From positions 15,949,165 to 16,013,164 of the forward strand of contig OU015538.1 in NCBI GenBank assembly GCA_907165065.1: a DNA stretch of 64,000 nt, in the 5' to 3' direction. The notes beneath the pieces are model-generated. The model was not told the origin of the DNA. It did no database searches and saw nothing but the letters and a program-made list of their open reading frames with translations. Of this stretch, positions 48,301 to 59,951 are shown in pieces (position 1 is the first letter of the stretch; each line of letters starts with the position of its first letter). The stretch is from Caprimulgus europaeus (Eukaryota; Chordata; Aves; Caprimulgiformes; Caprimulgidae). The translations under genes and the position numbers were made by a program.

Positions 48301-48861
48301 TTAACTCCAGATGCAATCTGGTCTTTCATGACATATAACTGATTATACAGGCAATAAAAAGAAATCAGACTGATGTGTAAAGCACAGTATTTGATTCTAT
48401 TTTTAAAGAGCAAGAACATATTTTTCAAGGAAAAAACACCTAAACCTAATTTGCAGGCATAGAGTGGCAGTGGCAGAACAGTATAAAAGCTCTTTCTCTC
48501 TCAAAGGGAGAATTCTGCATCTATGAACTAGAGGATCAGACTTGCAGTCACAAATTTCTTTTAAAAATTGAAAGAACATAGAAAATTAATACACATTAAG
48601 TAATGATGGGGGAAAAGTAAACAAAGACACTTCCTCTTCAGTCCTGCTCAAAAATGACTGAAAAAAAACCCACCTCCTTTTGTTCTTTCTGAATTGGATG
48701 AAGAGCTAAAACATAAATAATAATAAAAATACAGAACAGTGTCTCCCAAAGAAGTAGCAGGCATCCACTACTGCAATGGAAGAGGCAGAGATCTTGATGG
48801 TTTGCTATTAGTTCTTCAGATGTTTATTTATTTTATGGTAATGGCTGGAAATACTGAGCAG
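42342..48861. other. Non-coding AT-rich sequence, no gene seen
   Basis: All frames are under 95 codons. Low-complexity T/G tracts occur at about 42.60, 43.00 and 45.18-45.24 kb, and T14 at 47831-47844. (AAAT)4 occurs at 46024-46039. The E-box hairpin at 46186-46218 is the main structure. The non-repetitive stretch 46.30-46.52 kb could be conserved non-coding DNA. Confidence 0.58.
46186..46218. other. Perfect 14-bp inverted repeat, 5-nt loop, with paired E-boxes
   Basis: AATGTTCACCTGCA (46186-46199) and TGCAGGTGAACATT (46205-46218) are exact reverse complements around TGTTC. Further partial pairing (TAT/ATA) extends the stem beyond a one-base mismatch. Each arm contains a CACCTG/CAGGTG E-box, the core bound by ZEB and SNAIL-type repressors and some bHLH factors. 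The stem is short for a microRNA precursor. Confidence 0.75.
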
Positions 48862-48970
48862 GCATGAGGGCCCTATTGTACTAATCACTGTACACATAAT
48901 AACCTCTGCCTCAAAAATCTACAGTGGAGATGGCTAAAATAACTTACAGGTACATAAAACATAAGTGAGG
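48862..48970 (+). mobile_element. Ancient amniote interspersed repeat relic
   Basis: GCATGAGGGCCCTATTGTAC, then TAATCACTGTACACATAATA, then CTCTGCCTCAAAAATCTACA resemble a repeat common in turtle, crocodile and bird DNA ('GGGCCCTATTGTGCTAGGCACTGTACAAACACATAA...CCCTGCCCCAAAGAGCTTACA'). I recognise the pattern but am unsure of the family name. Confidence 0.5.
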
Positions 48971-51900
48971 TGGAGGGAAGGAGAGAGGAAAAAGGTATGC
49001 CATCAAAGTGGATGCTTTCAGTTGGTCCTCACTCACTGCTGTGCATCAGTAGCTTGTCATGTATGTCAAAGACCAAGAGAGAAAAAAAAAGCTTTGTCTT
49101 AGCTCAGAAAGCAACACATATTTTTGGAAAGATGATGATTACAGTTTTCAAACAGAGAAGGAAAGGAAAGAAAGGACTAGTAACTATGTTTTCTAGGCTC
49201 CAGCAGTTCACACTTATTTTGCTTTCATTCCACCCATGGCCACAATCAATGGTGCAATGCTGCACTGTTGAGATAGTATTAATCTCAAGCTGTATTTAGT
49301 TTTTACCAAAAACCATGTAGATGTCTTGAAAATGTTACCCTGGTAGTCTAGAACATATTTAAAAACTATTGCTTTAATAGCAGTTTGCTCTTATCTACAT
49401 GCCTAGGCTAACGCCATCTCTGTCATGGCATTCTCAGCTACCTTTACACCACATTCACAACCACATCTGCCAGCACACTTAAGGTTTCAGAACAGACTGA
49501 GCCTGAAATGCAACTTGGCTTAAGAAATTTCCCCTTAACTTTAAATAGCACTGACAAACTCAGATTACAATACAGAATGTCCTGTTGGACAAAAGTGCAT
49601 TGGGCCAAAGACACCTTGAGTGCAACTCTGCCAAGCTTCAGATGACGCAAGGGATGCATTTAATGTTTTTCTCTTCTTGTTCAGGCTGGCATGAAGTCAT
49701 TATGAGAGCCAGAATTGAGACTGGATACAGTTTTACTGCTACAAGTAAACCAACATGACTAAAAGGAGGAAACAGGAACAATAAAGAATTTAATTTCATT
49801 ACTTCTTCTCCAAACCCTGAAGTTGATGCTTTTTCTGACACTGCCACTAAATTTCTGGTGACCCACAAGGTATCACAAGCATACAGACAAGACCTCTCAA
49901 CGATCAAATAGCAGGCAAATATGGACTGTGGAAACTCAGGGCCACAGATTAAATAGACTTTCATACAAATTGAACACAACATTTTCAGTTACAAACAAAC
50001 TCTGTTTAAATGATTACCATGCAAGTATTTTCCTCACACTCAAAGCTCTGTTGCATTTAGCAGATTTCTATAGATCTGATTTCAGAAGATTCATTACACA
50101 GGGAATGCCCCAATACTAGTTTGTATTATTTCCTGACCTTGTGGTGTTCTCTGACTACTGCCATAATATAACTATATGATCTCCTGGTTCACTTTATTGA
50201 TTTGTTCTTTACTGTTTTAATGGAGACAGGCACAAGGGTGCCTTTAGCCACTATACGGCTTCATTAGCCAAACATTACTGCATTTGCAAGAAAGCTTAGT
50301 GCAGAGCCTTCTCATAGGGCTTCGTTGGAAACATGACATGCCTGGTCACTACATTCCTTTGGCCACTACGGCACTGGAATTTTGCACATGCAGAATTATC
50401 AGGATTCATGTTAAAATCTCAGAGTCTTTTGCTCGTTTACATGGTAGTTATCTGAGACAAAACTCCCCTTAAGTCCTGTCTGTCTTCCTCTGTGCAACAG
50501 AATCAAACCTACCTGTAAGGTCTCCTCTGTGATGAGGTAGACAAAGGACCACTGACTTTTCTCTGATTAATGCATATATGGGCATTCGAGACCTGGGAAA
50601 GGTTTTTCTGAAGTCTGCCACCATAAATATTCATTGCTTTTGAAGTGCGGAGTTATACTCTTAAGAAAAGTGTCCTGATTTTGGCCCTACAGAAGGTGGA
50701 AAAGCATCAATAATCTTGTCAATACAAAAGGACTATCAAGAACCACCACTGTCAACCATGCTTGGGAAACATGAAGGTTGTGACAAGTTATGTAGGGGTA
50801 ATGTCTTTGTTTCTTGACCGCCTCTTACCTCTGGGGCACCTACATTGTCATAGTTCATTGCTATTCGGGAGCTGCAGAAAGCAATTTTGACTTTCTCCTT
50901 TAACTTTGAAATATTCAAATAGTGGTGAGCAATCTTATTTTTCAAAATTTTTACATAAGCATTTATCTCAAGGACTGAATAGAATTATTTGAGTAACCTT
51001 AGAATATAGATAGCTCAGCAGTAACTAATTTGCTATCTCTGATACACCAAAGGTGATCAGATTAAGCAAGTTAGTTTGCTATCTACTAGATAGAAGAGGA
51101 ATGTATTATCATTTTCTCTGATTAGTATCTTGTGCAGGTAATTATACTTCTCCTTTGCACATAATTAAAGTGAAGGTTGATTTCCATTCATTCTTCACAG
51201 TGGTAAAATTATCAAGTTACTTCTCAACTAATTATTTTCTCTAGTATAGTAGTGTTTCAGATCCCTGTCACATTCCATTTAGCAAACACAAAATAGCTCT
51301 GAATAAGACTTATCACAGTCTGGGACTTTTATGCTATTAATTTGTAGGGGAAAAAAAAAATTCTTTAGACGGATGCTATCCAAGCTGAAAATGAATTTCA
51401 TTCCAAAGAATCCAATCAGATTGTTGGTTTGTTGTGGTTTTTTTTTTCCTTTAATCTAGCACAATATTTTGCCTTTTTACCATCTCTACCTTTTGTTTGT
51501 TTAATTTGCCCTTAATTTGTTCAAGTTCACAGCATTTTATCTGGCAAAGATTCAGTGAATTAACATCTTAAGATGAACTTTTTTTTCTGATTATATTAAT
51601 TTCATATGAGCTAAACCTTGTTTTAAGACTCTCAGGGTGTTAAATACAGCAGTGATATGTGTTTGTTGGGATTGCTTTTTTGAGACACAGGTAGAAACAC
51701 CACCAGCATTGTGATTTGTAGAGAAGTAGCCATGCAGAATAAATTGGCAAGAAATCCCTATGCTATCAACACATGCAATTGTTGGTTGAAACCACTTTTT
51801 AAAAAGATAATTTCTTTTATATTTTTTTCTGCCAGAAGCACTTAAACGACTCTGACTGAAACTGCTGTCATTTGCAGGAGGAAAATTTAGCTCCTGCTAT

Positions 51901-53111
51901 TATTTTCCATCTTTCCATTTAGCATCCTTTTGAAATAGCTCTAAATTACATGGTCTGCCTGACTCCTGATTCTTAGATTTTATGTCACACTACTTCAATG
52001 GTTTTTCCCCTTTCTAACACTAAGAACAAAACATAATTACTATTACCATTCTGCAGGTGTCAAATTTAAAGCCATCCTTCAACTGCTACCACTTGTAGTG
52101 ATTTTTCTTCTCCTGTTCATTGTCCTGCTTGGCCATTGTGGTTCTTTGTTGTGCTTCAAATGCACAAGTTCTGCACATCACTTTTTCTGCTCAAATGTAG
52201 TTCTTCTCTGCCAATTGGATCAATTTGATTCCATTACAGACCTCTCAGAGCTGGATTCTCTTCTCTTATTCCAGAGTAACTCCACTGAAAACGATCTTTT
52301 CCTTGACTTGCCTCAGCAAAAATTACAGTAGAATCTCCCTGTCCTTTTTACACCTTTTCTTCCTTTTCCTTTCACAGCACTGAGATGTGGTATTTGTCTG
52401 CAACAGTCCTTTATCTGTGTCAGACAGTAACAAATTTCAATTCCCCCCACCTCCAGTGCTATATCCTTACAGACAGAACTTGATAGCTTGAGCTTTTAAT
52501 ATGACCCTCCCCATTAGCTTTCACTCAACTCCTGGCTACCGTAGTTATCTGGTGTCTGATGGGCTATGAATTATTTTTCCTTCTCCTTTATTTCACTTTG
52601 TATTATGATAATTGGACACATTGTTTTAAAGCTCTGATTCCCTTCACTTTCCTTTGTCCTGTAGCTTTTTGAGTCTGTTTTCATTGCAGTCCAGGCAAGG
52701 TGCCATCAAAAGACTTGAACAATTCTGAAAACAACCTGCCTCTGTCAGCTCCCATTTCCATCTTGCAAATTCTGAGATCTTCAAATTATGGAGCAAATCA
52801 ACACACCTTCCCTATGCCCCCGACAATTTATGACTCACTTATAAAATATTTAAGAATTAAGAACTTTTAATCAGGTACACCACTTAATTACTCTACCTCC
52901 CTACTCCCCCCCCCCCCATTTCATTTAGTGCCAAGAACATTGCTAGACAGGCACAGTATGGGAGAATTAAGCCTATTTATCCACAGACCAGGTACAGCAA
53001 GAGCAATACATACTTCCCAATACCATTTGATCATTATGCTTCAGGGACAGTCCATGGAGAACCCATATCTAAAATATAAGAGGTAGAGCTCTGTCACCAT
53101 TCCTGCAGGCA
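48971..53111. other. Non-coding sequence, no gene seen
   Basis: Frames are at most 114 codons with no recognised domain. Simple tracts: A10 at 51351-51360, T run near 51440, C12 at 52906-52917. CAGAGTAACTCCACTGAAA near 52272 recalls the centre of an old palindromic repeat, without ends. Confidence 0.58.
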
Positions 53112-53216
53112 CTGATCCAGCAGAGCACTTGAGTACATCTACAGTCTGATTGATTTCAGTGGAACTATTATATGCTCAAAGTTTCTCATGTATTTAAGTG
53201 TTTTGCTGGATTAAAG
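53112..53216. mobile_element. Palindromic MITE relic (hAT-like non-autonomous type)
   Basis: The left arm GATCCAGCAGAGCACTTGAG (from 53114) is mirrored by the right arm, whose reverse complement begins AATCCAGCAAAACACTTAAA (ending at 53212). Between them lies GATTTCAGTGGAACTATTAT. This matches a widespread amniote repeat ('GATCCAGCAAAGCACTTAAGCACATG...TTCAATGGGACTACTCACATGCTTAAAG...TGCTTTGCTGGATC'). It has no coding capacity. Both arms being readable makes this the best-preserved MITE relic in the window. Confidence 0.7.
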
Positions 53217-54799
53217 CCACAATCCCTTGATTCTGATAAAAATGGCCAATGCTGGTTAGGTTCCTCAGACAGGATTTTATGAAGATATGCTTGTTCAGTG
53301 GGACATGGATTGTGATTACCAGTTTGATCACGCAGCTGACATTCAGCTGCCCTAAAATAACTGTTCTGTTCTGGCAGTAATACCTTGAAGTAAAAAAATC
53401 CTCCCGTCCTGTTGCCCCTTACCTAAGCTAGTCAAAGGAAGTCTTGACCTCCTCAACTTAATAAGTTTATTTTGCAGAAATTAAGGAAAATGTCTAAGTT
53501 CTTTCTTGGAAAATGATCAATTAAGAACTGTACTCTAAAATATGTTTTTTATCTGGCATTTCAAATGGCTTTTATAAATGCTTGAGCTAGTAATTTCTTT
53601 GCTTTTTCCTAGGGGGTACTGCATGGGTGTCAGATTTTTTGTTCTACAAGAAATAATTGTGACTATAGGAAAGTGAAGGAAGAAAAATATGTTCTACCCT
53701 TCTCACACATGAAAGCAAACTAATGCTATCAATTTAGGTTTTCTAAGTAAAAATAGATTTAAGAGATATGTCTCTCAAAAGAGTCCTGTTCGTGGACATT
53801 GAAGCTGTAAGTCATTCAAGTTCATAAAAGAAGGTCCTCTAAGGCAAAACAGAGCAAAGCTCAAAGACTGAGCACCTGTCCAGGAAAGGAATTTAAATTC
53901 AAAGGAGAAGTAAGGCAGTGCAGGGTCTGCATTACCTGGCCACTGGTGCATGCCTTTGGTGCTTTGTTAGGAACAGTGCCAGGTTTCTAACAGCCAACAG
54001 CTGAGGTGATATCCACTTAATAGGCACTCCAGTAAGATTAACTGTAGCTTACTCTGAGAAGAAACTATACCTTCTAATTATTGCAGAGCTTTGAATGCTG
54101 CAGAGATAGAAGGCAAATGAGAATTGTGAGAATTGTCCTTCTACATTGAAAACTATTAACAAATTTAATCATCGTACACACACGTTTTGTTGATCTGCTA
54201 ATTGCTGTTAGCAGTGGTGATTTAACACACGCACAAGAATATTTCTTTGTTGCCTCATTCTTCACCAATGTAATTTTTGAATGGATACCAACTGCAGAAA
54301 AGTTGCACAAGTGTCCTTCAGAAATGTTGTTACACTGAGTGAAACAACAGGAAGAAAAATATTAGTTTTCTGTAAAAAAAACAAAAAGCCCTTGTCTGCT
54401 TGAGACAATAATCAGTATACATCAAAACTGAATATACTGCATTTCGCTATTTATTTCTCTTCTAATAAACAGACATAGTACAGGAAAAAATACTGAATGA
54501 AGTTATTTTTTATAAATTTCAACAATTGGGCATGAATTGAAATCAGTCCTATTCATCCCCTAAATTTGCATATTTTCAGGTAGAAGAGCAATTGTTTCCA
54601 ACAAATAAAGGAAAACAAGGATCAAGAAAAACAAGCAATGATAATAGCCAGTTCTTTTTTAGAGCTTTTCATCTGCAGATACTAAAACAAGATGGTTTAC
54701 TTGGCAAACAGATTGCAGAGCATTGTGATTATTTGTGCAGAGAAAAAAAAAAAATTCCCATGAACAGGACAAATTTCAAAATTGAGCATCATTTTTTGC
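53217..54799. other. Non-coding AT-rich sequence, no gene seen
   Basis: Only short frames; the 140-codon frame at 54592-55014 runs on into the tandem array and has no recognisable domain. No further repeat was recognised. Confidence 0.58.
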
Positions 54800-57250
54800 C
54801 ATTATTATCAAGCCTGTTCCCCAACTCTTCTGGACATGGAAAATGCAGCAATAGATGCGCATCCTTTATTTTAATTTCCTTAATCCCTAAGCAACTATGG
54901 AGCCCTAATCTTATTCTCAAGTATATTCAATGTAGTATTCAGACAAAAGGTAGACTTACACCATCACCACTACTGATACAAAATCTTGCTCTAACTCTCT
55001 GTTCTTTGCTGTAACTGGAATTCTGCATCACACCAATGCATCAAATACTCTCTTGACGCAGCTATTAAACTTTAACATCTGGATCCAGTAGGATGTCACA
55101 ATAAACCTCAGTAAAAAAATGGGTTTTTTTCCTCCTAAATCTTAATTCTAATAATTTAATTAGCTGACCTCACTCAAGAGGATAACTAGAAAAAAATACC
55201 TTTATCTTTCCTCTTCGTTTACATTATCACTTACACAAACCTATCCAACCTTACCCAAAGCAAACTCATAAACACTTCTTTTGCCAAAATTACTCTGAAA
55301 TTCCACTTTAACCACAGACATCACTATACCAGAGGAGTCTAAACACAGGCAATTTTTGCCCACTGACCTAAGCCCTCATCCCAGACTTCATGGACTGGGA
55401 AAATACTGCAATGAACCTAACTCAGAAATTCTTCTTTTCCAATTCAAATTTAACATAACTATTTCCCTCATTTGAATCCAGATGATTTGTCCCTGATGAA
55501 AATCAAATATAATCTATTCTTACATTCCTATACTCACATTTATCCCAGAAAACCAGCAGTACTGCAGCAATAAACCTGATTCATAAATATGTCTTTTCTC
55601 TATCCCTAATCCTATCACTAGCCTTAACGATACCCGGGAGAGCAGAATCCAGGAGAAAAACAAACACTTGTCATTCATCACTGCTGACAACCTCACTTAT
55701 CCTACAGTTCCACTTGGCGTAGAAAACAGCATTCAGCCTAACTCAGAGATGTCTCTGTTCACAAATTCTTAATTCTAAACATAATCCCTCAACCACAACC
55801 CTAGTGCCAGCTTCACCATATTCGGGGGCCAATACCTAGAGAGAAGCTGATAACAGCCCCTCAAACATCCTGCGTTTGAGTACAAACTCATCATGCATTT
55901 CCCTGCCCTAGAGAATAGAGAAATAAATTTGGCTTAGAAATGTTTGATTCCCCAGACTTCCCTTATACCTAGCTTTCACTACAACTGAGGGATCATTACT
56001 TAGCAAAATACTGAACATCAGGCACTCATTCCTGATAAGATTTGCAATTATTCTACATTTCTGATCCTCCAAAAATGTGGTGATAAGCTCAACTGATATA
56101 GGTGTGGTTCTCCACAGCCCATTCTTAGTCACTTCTAGTAGCAGTAGAAGTTACTTCATTCATTTTTTATTTCCTGTCCAAACAGAAGCCCTAAGTCATA
56201 CCTGTTTTCTTTAACCCTAAACCTGAACCCTAATCCCAGCCTTAACTCAACATATAACTATACCTGTGACCACAGCAGAGAAGAAAACATATTAGTCATT
56301 CATTTTGTTTGACAAAAGACCCAGAAACCTCCTGGAAATGATATGTGCTTCTGTGCCTAGAGGAAAAACAAGCATCAATCGTTCCTCACTGCCTACACTT
56401 TCTTTTATATTTCCAGTCCATACAGAATGTGGAATCAAAATCAATTCATACACAACTCCTTTCCAAAGACAGATCTGAATCATTACCTTTTACTCCAAAT
56501 GGAACTGTTATGCTAGCCTTTCTGATACCTATGATATTGGTACTTGTATAAAAAGTCATCTCTACCAGCATTACGTGTATCTCTAGTTTCCTCACATTCT
56601 AGAGTGCACCTTTAAACCCAGCTCCTGCTCTGTCTGCAGCCTCAACTCCAACAACAGCCCCAAACAGAGCTGTAACCTACCCTGGGCGTCAGGATGTAGC
56701 CAAAAATTATGTCAGTCTCTTGTCCCTGCTGGTAACTCCACTCATTCCTGACTTCTGAGTGTTGCTAAATGAAACACAAATGAAATGTATAATTGTGTAT
56801 TTTCCCACCTTTAGCTCTACCCTTTCCCTGGTTAGTGTTCCTTTAACCAATGTGGAACATCAGCCTCTATTTAGCCCTTGTGGTCACTAGTGCCCACCTT
56901 ATGTTTTGAGGCCACACAGAATACAAGAACAGACTTGATAATTAATGCTTGCATCTTTTGCAAAGCCCTAACCCTGCACTTCACTAGATACTTAATCACA
57001 GCAAGAACTCACATCAGAACCAACACCTGTTATAAATCCTTGCCAATACTTGCCTTCATCCTACTTTTCTGAGCAGACTGCAGTGACAAGCTAAATATAT
57101 AAACCTTGATTTTCCCACACTCAGGCTGGCACCTAGTTTTAACTTTAAAGTCAGTTATGTGGCGTAAGCAGTACCTACAGCAAAATTACTCATTAGCCAC
57201 ACTTCTCTGTTGACACATAGGTTCATCCCAGGTTTCCAGACTTTGTAGAG
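54800..57250 (+). repeat. Decayed tandem array, period about 155 bp, C-rich/G-poor strand
   Basis: A recurring motif of the form (A)CTGCA(G)CAATgAACCTaACTCAGAAAT followed by a pyrimidine block and a CCCTAA-like word appears at intervals. CAATAAACCTCA starts at 55099, CAATGAACCTAACTCAG at 55409 (310 = 2 x 155), CAATAAACCTGATTCA at 55568, a diverged copy at 55730, and weaker ones at 55921 and 56072. Downstream, TTTTCCCAC-type blocks fall at 56801 and 57111, with a diverged TTTTGC equivalent at 56956 (again 155 and 310 bp). The + strand is strikingly G-poor: 55201-55260 has 2 G against 19 C, and 55261-55320 has 3 G against 17 C. Edges are approximate and there is no coding potential. I do not recognise the family; it reads as an old satellite or large minisatellite. 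Confidence 0.55.
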
Positions 57251-57280
57251 ATATCACTTTCTCTACCAAGTATGGCACTG

Positions 57281-57333
57281 CACGTGTGTTTGTGTGTTTG
57301 TGCATATGTACACGTGTATATGTAGTGTATGAC
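57281..57333 (+). repeat. Imperfect (TG)n repeat
   Basis: Alternating TG/TA-rich sequence (GTGTGTTTGTGTGTTTGTGC and onward) ending in GTATATGTAGTGTATG. An old, interrupted dinucleotide microsatellite. Confidence 0.8.
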
Positions 57334-59933
57334 ACAAGGCATTCCTGTGGTGTTTTTACCCCTCATTCCTTTCTCAGCATACAACCATACTCATAAGAAG
57401 GCTTATGTTGTTCAAGCAGACAGAGCTGAGGTAAAACACTGGTATACAACTACTTCTGTGGAGACAGCATTCTCCAGAATGCTTAATGCCAGCTGGTAAT
57501 TTGTTTTACAGCAACTGTACTGCTCTGCCAGAAAAGAGCAGCCGTTCCTCGTGCTGCTCCATAGGCTGGTCCTTGGCTAGGGCCTGGCAATGGCCAAAAC
57601 TGTGCCATCAGGGCCCTGTAACAAACTTTTTCTTGGCAGGGACAGGCACAATTCAAACTCTATAATGAAAGATTAACTTCCTGGCCTTTCCCAGTGGAAG
57701 GGAAAGTAAAAAAAAAACCCAGTGCCTTTCAGCATCGCTTGGTCATTTTTCATCCTGAGCAGGAAAAATGGAGAGGTGTTGGGACAATCCTCCCCATCAC
57801 CATGTGACTTCTTCCCATTTTCTGTTCCCCTGTGAGACAAGCAATTGGACAAAAGTTAAGAGGACAAATTATGAGTGTCCACCCATTTCTTTGCATAGAT
57901 AACTCAGCTAAATTACAAAGTTATAGCACTCTTATGTGATCATGAATACATTAACTATCCTTCTTATTGAACTCTGAGGGCTGCTGCTCATTACTCTGAT
58001 GGAGGAACTATTACACATTATAGATGAGGCATTTCTTAAATAATCTTGCATCTCACATATAACACAAGGAATGTAAACCTAATAATAAACACAGAATATC
58101 AAATAATCGATGGAACACTCACACTGAACTGCTCTGCAAACAGTTTATCCACCAGATCAAATAAAAACTATTAATTGAGCAAGTTTGAACAAACACATCC
58201 ATAACAGTCTTGATCTCCTCAGACAATCTGCAAACAGTTTAAATGAGCTCAGTCACAGTAGTTCCTCTTCACAAAACCTTCCTCTTTGAACCTGCTTGCT
58301 GACAGATCTCTTACCTCTAGCTGAAGACACCTATAGGGTATGAAAATGACAAATAACAAGATGGAGCTGCTGTGATAGTCACCCAGCACACTAATGTAAA
58401 AGGAGCCCCCAGGCTCCCTCTAAATCACGGCGTGACCTGCCACCTTCCAAACTCAGGTGCTCCTTCTACAGACATGTGCTTACTCATGCAAGCCCAGGCA
58501 GATTGTGGGGCTTTTGCCTGGCAATTTTCTTAAACTTATTTGCTATCATGACCTACCTACAAGAAAAAGAATAACTGCAAGTAAATACAAGCAAACAATA
58601 AACAATAAATCACCACCATGCCCTCTGACTCAGTGGTTCACAAAGAACAGTCAGACCAGCTTTACTACTGCTTCTCTTAACATTAGCTTTGAATTTTGAG
58701 TTGATTTTTTTTATTTTTAAATTTTTTTTTTTTTGAGTAAACCATCTAACCATTTGGTACTCCACACACTAGCAGCCAAGGTCTTCCAGAAGAAAGACCT
58801 TACGTGCACTCATTCAAATGCATTTAATAAGGTAGTAAGAAAGCAATCAGCCAAAACATCACGCTAACAGCGTAACTGCAGCGTTTATGACATCTGACAG
58901 TTCAATGTTTTCATTGAAGTGTATTAAGTGATGACAGCTAAAGCCAAGGAACAGGGGGTTGGACTTCAGCTGCAATAGTGTATCTTCTTTGAATAGGTAT
59001 CTCACACTCAGGTATGCAAAATGAACAGAACAATGCTGAAAACATAGAATAGCACTTACATGGCATGAGTGGCAATCAGCTCAGGTTATGCATGACTTCC
59101 AGATTACAAGATGAAAGTAGATTTTTTTTTTATTATCAGACACATTAAAAGTTAATTATTGTTTCAATTTTTTGCAAGTTATTATATATTTCCCATATAA
59201 AATAGGTTTGTGTTTCTTACTTCAAGAGGCAGTGACTTAATTTCTTTAAGGACACAGGAAAGTAAGTTTGTGAAACATTTCTGGGCTCCATGTCATTTCA
59301 GAGATTAACTAACTACTTGATCTTTTAAAGCTGTGAAAGTTGCTAGAGAACTAACTTGTCAGAATTCACATGGTAAAGCACATAAAAGTAAATATTGTCA
59401 AGTAGAACAGCATGCATAAATTAGGAATCAGTACTGATAGCTATTAAGAACAGGTAAGAGCTAATGGTAGACATCTCAGTAATTTTTTCAGACTATGTAA
59501 TTTTTGAAAAACAGTTTTAAAGATAACAGGAGCTGCTGTGAGATTTTTAAATTAAATTTCTGTTTTGTACAGCACTGAAGAATGCAAAGCACATCTTATT
59601 CAAGAGATCTATCGCTCACAGAATCAGTATGCAACTCACTCGTCATTAGAGTGAAACATCTCGGTTTGCTGTCTCTGGGTCTAACTTATTTTCAAAATAC
59701 TCAGCCTTTCTGTTTTTTCTTATCTTTTTTTGGCTAGGTAGAGAGTTGGCTAATAAATAAGCAGCTCAGGCAGAATGATATGAAACAGAAGAGCAAACCA
59801 TGAAATTAATTTGGTAAGCAATGCAAACCTTAAAATCAAGGTAAGACAAGGAATAAAAAAAAAGATTATGAAGTTATAAAACTGAAAAGAGGACCAGCAT
59901 GTTCCTGAGTGCTATAATTGGTTGAATGTTTTT

Positions 59934-59951
59934 CAACAACAACAACAACAA
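59934..59951 (+). repeat. (CAA)6 microsatellite
   Basis: Six uninterrupted CAA units. Confidence 0.92.

Noticed and set aside
54592-55014. 140-codon open frame on +
   Set aside because: Enters the decayed tandem array; no domain recognised.
56212-56240. TAACCCTAAACCTGAACCC, possible interstitial telomere repeat
   Set aside because: The hexamers are few, irregular and embedded in the ~155-bp unit pattern rather than forming a (CCCTAA)n run.
58940-58975. AGGGGGTTGGACTTCAGC as a CR1 fragment
   Set aside because: Only about 15 bases match, and the GATGATCTT...CCAACC blocks do not follow.
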